Assembly (NCBI RefSeq): GCF_021513275.1
Contig: NZ_CP090978.1
Location: 1,984,001 to 2,048,000 of the forward strand
Direction of reading: 5' to 3'
Source: Paenibacillus hexagrammi
GTDB lineage: Bacteria > Bacillota > Bacilli > Paenibacillales > NBRC-103111
Length of the DNA stretch: 64,000 nucleotides
Each line of letters opens with the position of its first letter. Position 1 is the first letter of the stretch. The notes under the pieces were generated by a model. That model worked only from the letters and a program-made list of their open reading frames with translations. It made no database searches and was not told where the DNA came from. Of this stretch, positions 40,076 to 49,457 are shown in pieces. The position numbers and the translations under genes were made by a program.

Positions 40076-40285
40076 ACGTAATTTTAAGGTTCATGTTACT
40101 CATTCGTTTATAGCGGGGAAGGTCCCTTTCGTGTGGCTCTTCGATTCGACGGGCATGGCTGGCTGCGAATGGAAGCGCTCACGCATTATGAGGTAGCTGA
40201 GAACCGGCTTTTGTTGGCCGGCTATGACGATAGAGGTCGGATGAATGTTGCCCTTCACTTAGGAAAGGAGCCGTTTCCGGAATGA
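40076..40285 (+). pseudogene. yojF: yojF 3' fragment
   Basis: After the second ACGTA copy the sequence codes NFKVHVTHSF and, after one missing T in the TTT at about 40110, SGEGPFRVALRFDGHGWLRM followed by EALTHYEV, LLLAGYDDRGRMNVAL and a TGA at 40283. GEGPFRV, the E-x-L-T-H-Y/F-E block and the L-L-L-A-G-x-D segment are the conserved C-terminal half of YojF (DUF1806). The stop overlaps the bshB2 start in an ATGA, so the two genes were translationally coupled before the insertion. Confidence 0.75.
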
Positions 40286-40989
40286 ATAGGACAGATACAG
40301 ACACGCGAAAGATTCTTGCGATTCTTGCCCATCCTGACGACGAGTCGTTTATCTGTGGGGGTACTCTCGCAAAATATGCAAGTGAAGGGGTCGAGATTAC
40401 GCTGGTTAGCGCAACACGAGGTGAGATGGGACGACGCATGGGTAATCCGCCTTATCTCAATCGGGAATCAATGCCTGCTGCACGTGAGTTGGAGCTAAGG
40501 CAAGCCTGTATGTGCCTTGGCATTCGAGAGCTTCTTTTCTTTGATATCCGTGACAAGACGGTGGAGTTTGCGGATGAGGAGAACCTGATTGCACGGGTAG
40601 CAGCTCTCATCCACGATATTGATCCTGATGTAGTGCTTACTTTTCACGAAAAACTGGGCGGACATCCAGATCACTGCGCGATCGGAAAAGCAACGACTGC
40701 CGCTATGAGGCGGACAGGACATCGTAGTAAGTTATATTTCATTACGTTCGGTGATGCGATGAAACATCCGGCGCGGTTTGGGTATACCCGTAAGGATGTT
40801 ATTCAAGTCGATGTTCGTGATCATTTGGAAGCGAAGCTCGCTGCGTTTCGAGCTCATCGTTGCCAAACGGAAATTGACGAGTGGGTATGGCTGCCCGACA
40901 AAGAGGCACTGCTGAAGCTTAGCCAACATGAATATTTTTTGAAAGGGAACACAGAGACTCCCACGCAGGATCTCCATGATTTGTTTTAG
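40282..40989 (+). CDS. bshB2: Bacillithiol biosynthesis deacetylase BshB2 (LmbE family)
   Basis: The 235-residue zinc hydrolase has the LmbE metal motifs AHPDDE (16-21) and HPDH (128-131). By length and by its yojF neighbour it corresponds to B. subtilis YojG/BshB2, which removes the acetyl group from GlcNAc-malate in bacillithiol synthesis (bshB1 is the main enzyme where both exist). The gene is intact. Its natural upstream partner and probably its promoter are separated from it by the IS element, so expression may depend on the element or be lost. Confidence 0.88.
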   Translation: MNRTDTDTRKILAILAHPDDESFICGGTLAKYASEGVEITLVSATRGEMGRRMGNPPYLNRESMPAARELELRQACMCLGIRELLFFDIRDKTVEFADEENLIARVAALIHDIDPDVVLTFHEKLGGHPDHCAIGKATTAAMRRTGHRSKLYFITFGDAMKHPARFGYTRKDVIQVDVRDHLEAKLAAFRAHRCQTEIDEWVWLPDKEALLKLSQHEYFLKGNTETPTQDLHDLF

Positions 40990-41061
40990 CAAAGGGTCCC
41001 CCAAGCGGGCCCAAGCGGGGGCTATAGTGATTTATGGTATCGAATAACTACTAATTATTGC

Positions 41062-41090
41062 AGATCACTGGCAACAGTGGTCTATTTTTA
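41062..41090 (+). terminator. Terminator after bshB2
   Basis: AGATCACTG pairs with CAGTGGTCT around a GCAA loop, followed by ATTTTTAT. Confidence 0.75.
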
Positions 41091-41330
41091 TGTCTGATTG
41101 TTCCTGTATTTGTATGAGTATCCGCGTTAAAAGACTCAGATATATGGTTTTCTTACACGCCTAGCCAAGTATTTACACTATCTACACATCTTTGACCTGA
41201 ACAGCACCTGGAAATGGTGACTTATTAAACTTTGTAATGGATAGAACCAACCCATCTGTATATAAAAACAGAACAAAAGATAGAATTACCTCATTAAAAG
41301 GACACTTCACAATTGAGTAAAATTGATTTT

Positions 41331-41344
41331 GTAAAACGCTTTCA
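41331..41344 (-). promoter_or_regulatory. cre-like (CcpA) site upstream of GH92
   Basis: On the minus strand TGAAAGCGTTTTAC fits TGWAANCGNTNWCA at all specified positions except the last two. A related site precedes the GH43 gene at 49336-49349. Confidence 0.5.
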
Positions 41345-41524
41345 ATTTCGCGTTGTAACTGAAAAAGAAGAGCGGAGGGTCAGATGTCAGCAAATGCGTC
41401 TGGCCCTGCTTTTGCTCAATGTGCTGTAGACCGACCGTCTCTTCACTAAAGGAGGAATGCTTATCGAGCAGTTCAATTGTATAGTCCTAGCATCATCCAT
41501 ATAGGGGAAATGGAGGTTGATGGA

Positions 41525-44500
41525 ATGATCCGAACAACTATGAAGACATGGTGCAGTATACTGCTTTGCTGCACGCTGGCTAGCGGAGTTTCCTTGCCAG
41601 CTTTGTTCATTCAAACGGCAGAGGCAAAAGCGCCGAGCTTTTATTCGGGACTAGAAAGCAAGGACGGTACATTGCCCGCTTGGGTTAATGAGTCAGAAGC
41701 AAGCGAGAATGTAAATGATGTTCAATCCCAGATCACGAATGAGAAAAGGCAGTCCGGCGCGCAATCACTGCTTTTTAGCGGTATAAGCACAAGTGTTAAT
41801 CATGCTGCTGTGTACAATAAAGTGTTTGATGTGAATATCGACGTTAACGACGATACAACTTTGTCGTACTGGGTCTATCCGCAAAGTGAGGAGAACAGCA
41901 GGTCTGTGGCTGTAGATCTTGCGTTTGAAGACGGCACTTATCTGCACAACTATGACGCTTTGGACCAACACGGGGTTCAGCTTCAAGCGAAGGAGCAGGG
42001 GGAGGATGGTGCACTAACATTAGATACATGGAATTTTGTGACATCTAAGATCGGCTCTGCTGTGTCAGGCAAAACCATTAAGCGGATCCTTGTTACCTAT
42101 GAGCGTGTAGGAAGGGCTGGCAGCTACAAAGCTTTTTTTGATGAGCTGCAAATTCGAAATGCAGACTTTGATCCCACCCTGTATGCAGACCCCCTGCTAG
42201 GCTCGCAGAACAATAAGCTGGATATTATCGGGTTCGGCGGCAACCGCGGTAATACATTTCCGGGGCAGTGGTGCCCTTCGGGATGATCCAATGGAGCCCG
42301 GATACCGGCTATAACGATTTGGGTACGGGGAAGGCCCCTTTGGGCTCGGGCTATGATTATGACCGCACCTCGATATCCGGTTTTAGCTTAACCCATATCG
42401 ATGGACCTGGATGTGATATCGGGCAGAATGTGCCGATTTTGCCGGTGGTCGGGAAATTAAACAAATCGCCGGCGACTCATTTTGAGGATTATGCGTCTCG
42501 CTTTCAACGTGCAAATGAAGTTGCAACACCGGGTTATTACAGTGTGCTGCTTGACAAATACGACATCAAGAGTGAATTTACGGCAACGGAACGGACCAGT
42601 ATCGGCAAGTTTACGTACCCCGCATCCACTCAGGCTATGATGCTAATCAACACAGGGATTAACGGTACGGGGTGCGGGATGCCAGCGTTAACATTGATGC
42701 AAGCAGCGGGATTGTAACCGGTTCTGTCAATGCAGGTGGATTTTGCGGAACGAAGGGCAGCGGTACTTTAGCTGAGAACACCAACAATTATACGGTTTAT
42801 TTTGCTGCAGAGTTTAATGTGCCTTTCACTGAGGTAGGGACTTATAAGGGCTCAGATATCTCGAAAGGAAGTGTGTCCGAGCAATCCGATGTGCCCGACA
42901 ATCGCAAGGTTGGCGCCTATGTCCGGTTCGATACGACCGAGCAGCAGCAGGTGTATGTCAAGGTTGCGCTTTCCTATACGGATATCGATCATGCCAAGCT
43001 GAATCTAACAACCGAGAATCCTGGCTGGAACTTCGATGCTGTGAAGCAGACGGCACAAGCCAAATGGAAAGCGGCACTGGGGAAAATTGAGGTTTCCGGA
43101 GGAACGGAAAAGCACAAACGGATGTTCTATTCCTTCTTGTATCATTCATTAATTCATCCGAATGTGTACAGTGATGTGGACGGGGATTATAGAGGGTTTG
43201 ACCAAAAGATCTATAACACGAATGGCAAGTACACGCATTACTCTACTTTCTCCGGGTGGGATGTGTATCGAACACAGATGCAGCTGATTGCTCTTCTGTT
43301 CCCTGAGCTCGGCGCTGATTTTGCTCAATCACTAGTCGATGATGCCAAAAGCCGAAGCGGCTTTCTGCCGAAATGGAGTATCGCCAATTCCGAGACGAAT
43401 GTGATGAACGGGGATCCTGCCTCGATTACGATTGCGAATATGTATGCGTTTGGTGCGAAACATTTTAATGCCCAAGAAGCCTTGCAAGTGATGGATTACC
43501 ATGCCTCTACACCGTCTCCGCTGAACGGGCGATTTAATCTGGATGACTATGTAAAGCTAGGTTTTATCCCGATCGAACGCGGCGGTTGGGTGACCGGCTA
43601 CACGATCGAGTATAATAATGCGGATTTTGCTATTGCGCAGCTTGCTAAAGCACTGGGCGACGAGGAGACCTACAGCAGGTACCTTGAACGCTCACAAAGC
43701 TGGAAGGACTCTTTTAAAGACGGCTATGTCCAGTCCCGTCATACTGACGGAAGCTTTGAAAGCAACTTTGATCCAGCCTCCGAGCACGGCTTTCAAGAGG
43801 CGAACTCGGCTCAATATACATGGGTGTTGCCTTTTGATTACAAGGGATTGTTTGAAAAAATGGGCGGATTAGATGCGGCCAGAGACAGGCTGGATTTCTT
43901 CTTCCAAGAATTAAATGCCGGTTCGCAGGAGCCGCACTCCTTCTTAGGTAATCAGGCGAGCTACGGCGTCCCGTGGGCTTATAATTTTGCCGGAGAGCCT
44001 TGGAAAACACAGGAGATTGTGCGCAAGGGAATGGTTGAATTGTTCCATGACGGTCCCGCCGGTATGATTGGAAACAATGACTTAGGCGCGGGTTCGGCCT
44101 GGTATGTACTCGCTGCACTGGGCATGTATCCGTCTATTCCGGGTGTAGGAGGCTTTTCGCTCAGCGCGCCCATGTTTGAAGAAACGATCATTCATGTGAA
44201 TGGCTGTAACCAAATCAAGATCGTTGGCCATGGAGCATCAGAGGATGCTAAATATATCCAAAACCTGAAGCTGGATGGGGAAAACTACGATAGTACCTGG
44301 CTGCCCTACAAGCGTATTCACAACGGGGCTGTGCTTGACTTTACACTGGGAACGACGCCAAATACGAGCTGGGCAACCACTCCTCCGGAACCGCTTAACG
44401 TTTCTAAATCTGTGCAGACTGACAGCTTGGCAGCTTGGCAGCAGCAACCACAGACGCCCCGGCATGCAGTAACCCTGCTCGAAGTGAAGCTGCAGTGGAA

Positions 44501-44673
44501 AAGGTGGCAGAGGAGTTGACAGACATGGACAGCGATAGCGGACACGGACATCGACGCATTCAACCCTCCATGCCTGCCAAAGACCTGGCAAGCATTTATG
44601 AAGATGCTTTGTTGGCATCGCTTAATTCGGCAAGTCATCGTGAGGAAGCGATGGACGTGAAGGGGGGCGTTGA
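41525..44673 (+). pseudogene. Secreted GH92 alpha-mannosidase, frameshifted as sequenced
   Basis: A signal peptide (ATG 41525) is followed by a beta-sandwich module (about 35-225, SYWVYPQSEENSRSVAVDL) and a GH92 catalytic region. GH92 enzymes are Ca2+-dependent exo-alpha-mannosidases. GFGGNRGNTFPG, FSGWDVYRTQ and NNDLGAGSAWYVLAALGMYP are GH92 blocks. Breaks at about 42260 (restores PGAVVPFGMIQWSPD), about 42672 (restores NGTGVRDASVNID) and about 44440 (restores AAWAAATTDAPA) each need one G. The open frame then stops at 44519; with one more G in the G6 run at 44662-44667 it would end at TGA 44673, 4 bp before the next gene. Confidence 0.82.
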
Positions 44674-44677
44674 ACCA

Positions 44678-47600
44678 ATGAGAGGGCCCCTCATTAGAAG
44701 AATTTTCCTGAAAATTCTCCTGCCGTCATGCTTTGCGCTGCTGGTTTGCTTAATACCGATTTTGTCCGCTCAAGCAGCAACAGACGATCTTGTGAATGTA
44801 GCGACTGCTGATCATCTGATCGTGACCTTTAACAAAGAAAATCCGCCAAGTGAAACGGCCGACAAATTGTTTGACAGTAGCCCGAATACCAAATGGCTTG
44901 GCGCGCAGCCAACAAATGTGTGGGTGCAGCTTCAATTCAAATACGGAGACACGCAAGCTGTTCAAAAGTATGCGATGGTATCAGCCAACGATGCGCAGAC
45001 GCGAGATCCGCAAAATTGGCGGGTTGAAGGCTCGAATGATGGAAGCAATTGGACGGTATTGGATGAGCAGACTAATCAATCCTTTAGTGCGCGGTTTCAA
45101 ACCAAAGAATACACCATTGCGGATGAAAAGGTGGCCGAGTACGCCTACTATCGTCTATTCATCCTGTCGAATAGCGGGGAGCGTGTTAATACTCAATTAG
45201 CCGATTGGAAGCTGTATGCTCCAGCACTTGATGATGCTTCTTCGGTAAAAACAGCCATTGACTCTTTAGATTTAGGTGATACCAGTGCCTTATCCCATGG
45301 AGTAACGCTTCCCGTTAACTTCAAGAAGGGCACCACGATTACGTGGGTCAGTTCCAAGCCCTCTGTGATGAATAACGCAGGCAAGCTGCTGAGACGTCCG
45401 GGGCTAGGCGAACCTAATGAGCAATTGACCTTAACGGCAACGGTGCAGAAGGGCTCAGAACGAGAGACCAAACAGTTTCCAATTACGGTGTTAGCTATGA
45501 CGGCAGCAGATTCAACCTATGAAGCGGGAGTGGACTTTGAAACCGGCTTTGAGTCTGGGGACATTTCGCCGAAGGATACAGCAGGTCCAGCTGATACCTA
45601 CAGAGTGCTGCCGCTTACCAAAAATGTCGGCGAGTTCTGCTGTGGAATCGGCGGAATGGAATCCAAAAAAGGATCGGCAGCACATAATGGAGCGGGAGCG
45701 CTGCTGTTTTCCGGTGATGCTCTGAATAGTGCGGAGGCACATGCGTACAACCAAATTTTTGATGCAGAGCTGATGATCAGACCTTCTACAACTCTTTCCT
45801 ACTGGGTCTTCCCAGAGAAAGAATCAGACGTCCTGCCGTCTCTTGAACGCACAACAAGCAAGTACGTCGCGTTAGATATTTTGTTCACAGATGGTACCTA
45901 CTTACATGATCTGGGGGCAAAAGACCAGCATGGCGTGACTCTCCATCCGAACGTTCAAGGTGCAGGCGGTTTTATTATCGAAGACCAGTGGAATTACGTC
46001 TCGGCTAATATTGGAGAGGTAGCAAACGGGAAATTCGTTGATCAAATCTTACTCGGCTTTGACGCCGGCGGAGCAGAGCCCGGTTATTTCCGCGGTTCCT
46101 TTGATGATATTACCATCGAGCATGATTCATCGGCGGGAGAGAGCAACACGAGAGCTGTCAAAGCAGCAAAGGAAGAACTGAACCTGGGGGATACCTCAGC
46201 AGTCTCCTATGATTTGAGCTTGCCTACATCAGGTGCTCAGCAGACAATCATTTCGTGGCAGAGCTCTAATCCAGAGATCCTAAGTGCTGCAGGTGAGCTT
46301 CTATCCAGACCTAATCCAGGTGAATCAAGTGCTGCGGTTGACCTAACGGCAACAATTGGAAAGGGCGATTCATTTGCTGTGAAAATGTTTCACATACTTG
46401 TTCTCCCGCTTACCCGTGCAGAAGCCGTTGACATGGACGCAGCGCATCTTCAAATAACACACGTCACTGCCGTTGCAGATGATATCCTGCTTCCCATTCG
46501 CGGCGAGCATGGAACTTCCATTACTTGGGAGAGTGCAAACCCGGCAGTGCTGAGCGGGACTGGTCAAGTGAGCCGCCCGGGTCAGGATCAGCCGGATGCA
46601 GAAGTAACACTGATTGCTACCATAACAAGTGGAGCTTCCTCCTTGACCAAGTCATTTTCTGTAGTTGTTGTGGCTCATGGTAATAAGGGAGACGTGCGGG
46701 CTGACACAGCGGAGCTTCATCTTGGTGATTCCGCAACGGTAACAAATAATGTCTATCTGCCGAAGTCAGGCCGATTTGGTTCAACTATGATCTGGGAGAG
46801 TACCAACGACAGCGTAGTAAGCAGCACGGGTATCGTACATCGGCCTGGCGTCGGACAGCCGGATGAAAGTGTCAAGCTCACGGCCATCCTGACCAAAGGC
46901 GAAGAAAGCCAAACGAAAGAATTTATGCTTCTCGTCAAGGCCATGAACGATAATGAAGTAAAGGTACTACAGGCTGCGGAAGCTCTTGATTTGGGCGATA
47001 CGAGCGCAGTTACCAAGAACTTAACCTTGCCCAACTTCGTGCCAGGCATCCCTGACGTTATGATAACGTGGGCTAGTTCTGACTCTTCCGTTGTGGACTT
47101 TCATGGGAATGTCGTGCTGCCCTGCCCAGGAGAGCCGGATGTAACGGTAGCGCTGATAGCATCGATTCAAAGCGGCAACGAACGGTTAACCAAATGGTTT
47201 ACCGTGACCGTCAAGGCTCTTCGAGATGCGAATTCAGAGAACGATGATGCTTCACTAAGTGAAATCATGGTGGATGGGCAGCAGATAGACGGATTCAGCG
47301 CAGATGTACGGACCTACACACTGGAGCTTCCGGAAGGGACGACAAATGTGCCGGTCGTATCCGCAGCAGCCAACGATCCTCATGCGGAGGTTGAAATCAT
47401 TCAGGCTTCAGGCTTGCCTGGAGAAGCAGACATTACGGTGACAGCCGAGGATGGAGTAACGAAGCTGACCTACAAGGTTCATTTCAAATTGAATGGGGCA
47501 CCAGAATCGGTTGAAGCGGTATTGCAGGGAGCGGACCAAGTTAATTCCGGAGTATCGTTTGATCTCATCTACGATCTGAAATCTGTCACGCAAAGCGTCT

Positions 47601-48331
47601 ACGCGCAGGATTTGACCTTCACCTATGATCCCAAAAAGGTAGAGCTGCTTTCCGTCAATTCCGCCAAAGCTGGGGTGGAAATTGTAGATCAGCGGGAATC
47701 AACGGGTCAAATTCGTGTTCTTTTAGCTCGAATTGAGGAGAATGAGGAAGCCTCTTCGCCAAGTGAAGGGCTGCTTGTCCTGAATTGGAAAGCGAAGTCT
47801 CTTACAAGCAACGCACAGACCGAAATCTCCCTGTCGAATGCCGTAATCGCGGGTGGTACAGGTGATGAAATTCCGCTGAGTCCTGTTTCGCATACGGTAC
47901 TGATTCAGTATGTGAATAAAACATCACTTCTATCTTTGCTAGCTAAAGCGCAGCAAACTTATGATGCAGCAGTAGAAGGAAACGGTGCTGGCCAGTATCC
48001 GGCGGGCTCCAAAGCTGCTCTGCAGAATACCATTCTTGGGGCGCAAGCAGCAGCGGATGATGCTCAATCTTCTCAAGTCGAGATCGATCAAGCGGAAGAT
48101 AAGCTGTACACAGCGCTGCAAGAGTTCCTCGCCTCCGTCCATACAAAGAATCCGGGAGATTTGAACGAAGATGATTCGTTCAGTATTGGGGATCTAGCCA
48201 TTATGGCTTCGTTCTATGGAAAAACTTCCAATGATCCAAATTGGAGCATGTACATGAAGGCGGATTTAAATCATGACGGTCTCATCGATATCACTGACTT
48301 AGCAGTTATGGCCAGTAAAATCATCAATTAG
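44678..48331 (+). CDS. Secreted multi-Ig protein with discoidin, cohesin, FIVAR and dockerin modules
   Basis: 1217 residues from ATG 44678 with a signal peptide (LLPSCFALLVCLIPILSAQA). In order: F5/8C (discoidin/CBM32-like) about 35-185; five atrophied bacterial Ig domains (LDLGDTSA...ITW pattern) at about 190-272, 491-577, 580-667, 671-756 and 758-847; between the first two, a beta-sandwich module (284-482) like the GH92 N-terminus; cadherin-like sandwich 850-939; cohesin-type 941-1081; FIVAR-like helices 1081-1154; dockerin 1158-1217 with DLNEDDSFSIGDLAI and DLNHDGLIDITDLAV. No catalytic domain is seen. Probably a surface or secreted adhesive scaffold for the neighbouring enzymes. Confidence 0.85.
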   Translation: MRGPLIRRIFLKILLPSCFALLVCLIPILSAQAATDDLVNVATADHLIVTFNKENPPSETADKLFDSSPNTKWLGAQPTNVWVQLQFKYGDTQAVQKYAMVSANDAQTRDPQNWRVEGSNDGSNWTVLDEQTNQSFSARFQTKEYTIADEKVAEYAYYRLFILSNSGERVNTQLADWKLYAPALDDASSVKTAIDSLDLGDTSALSHGVTLPVNFKKGTTITWVSSKPSVMNNAGKLLRRPGLGEPNEQLTLTATVQKGSERETKQFPITVLAMTAADSTYEAGVDFETGFESGDISPKDTAGPADTYRVLPLTKNVGEFCCGIGGMESKKGSAAHNGAGALLFSGDALNSAEAHAYNQIFDAELMIRPSTTLSYWVFPEKESDVLPSLERTTSKYVALDILFTDGTYLHDLGAKDQHGVTLHPNVQGAGGFIIEDQWNYVSANIGEVANGKFVDQILLGFDAGGAEPGYFRGSFDDITIEHDSSAGESNTRAVKAAKEELNLGDTSAVSYDLSLPTSGAQQTIISWQSSNPEILSAAGELLSRPNPGESSAAVDLTATIGKGDSFAVKMFHILVLPLTRAEAVDMDAAHLQITHVTAVADDILLPIRGEHGTSITWESANPAVLSGTGQVSRPGQDQPDAEVTLIATITSGASSLTKSFSVVVVAHGNKGDVRADTAELHLGDSATVTNNVYLPKSGRFGSTMIWESTNDSVVSSTGIVHRPGVGQPDESVKLTAILTKGEESQTKEFMLLVKAMNDNEVKVLQAAEALDLGDTSAVTKNLTLPNFVPGIPDVMITWASSDSSVVDFHGNVVLPCPGEPDVTVALIASIQSGNERLTKWFTVTVKALRDANSENDDASLSEIMVDGQQIDGFSADVRTYTLELPEGTTNVPVVSAAANDPHAEVEIIQASGLPGEADITVTAEDGVTKLTYKVHFKLNGAPESVEAVLQGADQVNSGVSFDLIYDLKSVTQSVYAQDLTFTYDPKKVELLSVNSAKAGVEIVDQRESTGQIRVLLARIEENEEASSPSEGLLVLNWKAKSLTSNAQTEISLSNAVIAGGTGDEIPLSPVSHTVLIQYVNKTSLLSLLAKAQQTYDAAVEGNGAGQYPAGSKAALQNTILGAQAAADDAQSSQVEIDQAEDKLYTALQEFLASVHTKNPGDLNEDDSFSIGDLAIMASFYGKTSNDPNWSMYMKADLNHDGLIDITDLAVMASKIIN

Positions 48332-48349
48332 ACCAATTCTGTTATGCGG

Positions 48350-48391
48350 AAGGTGCCTCACAAGCCATGAAAATGGCTGGGGCATCCTCTT
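48350..48391. terminator. Terminator between convergent genes
   Basis: AGGTGCC and GGGCATCCT form the outer stem and AGCCAT/ATGGCT with a GAAA loop the inner stem; T-rich sequence follows (CTCTTGATCATTTTC). It serves the 44.7-kb gene and possibly the convergent AraC gene. Confidence 0.6.
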
Positions 48392-48393
48392 GA

Positions 48394-49236
48394 TCATTTT
48401 CGGAAATCACTAGGGGCTTTTCCAAAATAATTTTTAAAAGAATGGGTGAACGAATAGATGTCTGAAAAGCCAAGCGTCAAGGCAATTTGAGTGATGGGCT
48501 GGGATGTATCTTTGATCATGGTAAGCGCCTTTTCCATCAGCATTTTCTTCATGTACAGCTGCGGGCGGACTTTCATCTTTTTAAAGAACATGTTCGAGAA
48601 ATGGACACGATGAATGCCTAAATAATCGGCGATGTCTTTCACCGTAATCCCTTCCGTATAATATAGGTGTATATATTCCAGACTCATGTTCAGCCAATGA
48701 TCGGCAGAATATTTCTGGGTTTTGATTGTGGACATTTGGATCAGTTGATTAAAGAGGGAAATTAGTTGCGCAAGTAAAATGAGGTCATCGCTTTTCGATT
48801 GTTTTTCCCATGTCTCTGCTAAGTTGAAAAGACAAGGATGGAAATCCGAATCAAATATTGATTTCACGTAAGGCGTTTGCGGCGTAACACCGAGCCGGTG
48901 GGTAAGTAACGGGAGCATTTTGCCGTCAACGGCGATCCAAAACATTCGAAGAGTCTCGCTAGCTTCAGGTGAGATGAAGTATTGGTGAGTTCTGTGAGGA
49001 AACAGCAGGAATAGATCACCTTGCTGAAGCTGCAAATGATGATTCTCATAAATAAAGTTTACGGAACCGCTCAATACAAAGTGAAAGCTATAATAAAAAA
49101 TACTGCTGGGCCCAATTTTATAATTAGGTTTAGCTTCGTTATAGCCGGTGCGAATAGGAATGATCCCGGAGTGTCGCTCGAGCTGAGTGGGTGTATGGTA
49201 GATATGGTGTGCAAACTCGTGTGTATATTCATCCAT
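48394..49236 (-). CDS. AraC-family transcriptional regulator
   Basis: About 280 residues. The N-terminal cupin-like arm (FHFVLSGSVNFIYENHHLQL, GDLFLLFPHRTHQYF) suggests a sugar-sensing domain. The C-terminal pair of helix-turn-helices (about 180-280) includes ITVKDIADYLGIHRVHFSNM and ITQIALTLGFSDIYSFTHSF with the conserved AraC signature. ATG 49236 and an adjacent TTG at 49239 are both served by GGGGAGGG. It diverges from the GH43 gene; 12-bp direct repeats in the shared gap are candidate binding sites. It most likely regulates this polysaccharide locus. Confidence 0.87.
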   Translation of the reverse strand: MDEYTHEFAHHIYHTPTQLERHSGIIPIRTGYNEAKPNYKIGPSSIFYYSFHFVLSGSVNFIYENHHLQLQQGDLFLLFPHRTHQYFISPEASETLRMFWIAVDGKMLPLLTHRLGVTPQTPYVKSIFDSDFHPCLFNLAETWEKQSKSDDLILLAQLISLFNQLIQMSTIKTQKYSADHWLNMSLEYIHLYYTEGITVKDIADYLGIHRVHFSNMFFKKMKVRPQLYMKKMLMEKALTMIKDTSQPITQIALTLGFSDIYSFTHSFKNYFGKAPSDFRK

Positions 49237-49307
49237 CAACTGAATTGTTCCCTCCCCTTAATCATAAGTGAAGTGCTGAGCTGCATGTTCCATCATACTA
49301 CAAACAA

Positions 49308-49349
49308 ACAAATGGACATAGTACAAATGAACATTTAAGAACGCTTTCA
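49308..49349 (+). promoter_or_regulatory. Direct repeats and cre-like site upstream of GH43
   Basis: ACAAATGGACAT (49308-49319) and ACAAATGAACAT (49323-49334) are direct repeats with a 15-bp period, possible AraC half-sites. Directly after them, TGAAAGCGTTCTTA on the minus strand (49336-49349) matches TGWAANCGNTNWCA at all but one specified position, a good cre candidate. This would combine specific induction with catabolite repression; inferred. Confidence 0.5.
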
Positions 49350-49457
49350 ATCTGATAAAGTTAATGAAGGAAGGAGGAAAAAATTCATTCGAAAGTCATG
49401 GATACGGAATGGTTTCTCGCAGGTGATGGGAATATTCAAGAGTACATGGAGGGATTT

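Larger units (their letters stand above)
40990..41524 (+). other. 535-bp gene-free region before GH92
   Basis: It holds the bshB2 terminator (41062-41090), an A+T-rich segment (41100-41330), a cre-like site (41331-41344) and a hairpin GGGTCAGATG/CGTCTGGCCC (about 41377-41406) in the leader of the GH92 gene. A CCCCC...GGGGG inverted repeat near 41000 has no T tract. No convincing gene is present. Confidence 0.55.

Noticed and set aside
40995..41025. CCCCC/GGGGG inverted repeat as terminator of bshB2
   Set aside because: No T tract follows; the hairpin at 41062-41090 is a much better terminator.
44435..44677. N-terminal extension of the multi-Ig protein
   Set aside because: The signal peptide begins at 44678; the upstream codons read best as the C-terminus of GH92 after correcting missing bases.
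49398..49457. Earlier start of the GH43 protein
   Set aside because: It would place about 20 hydrophilic residues before the signal peptide; ATG 49458 has GGAGGG upstream.
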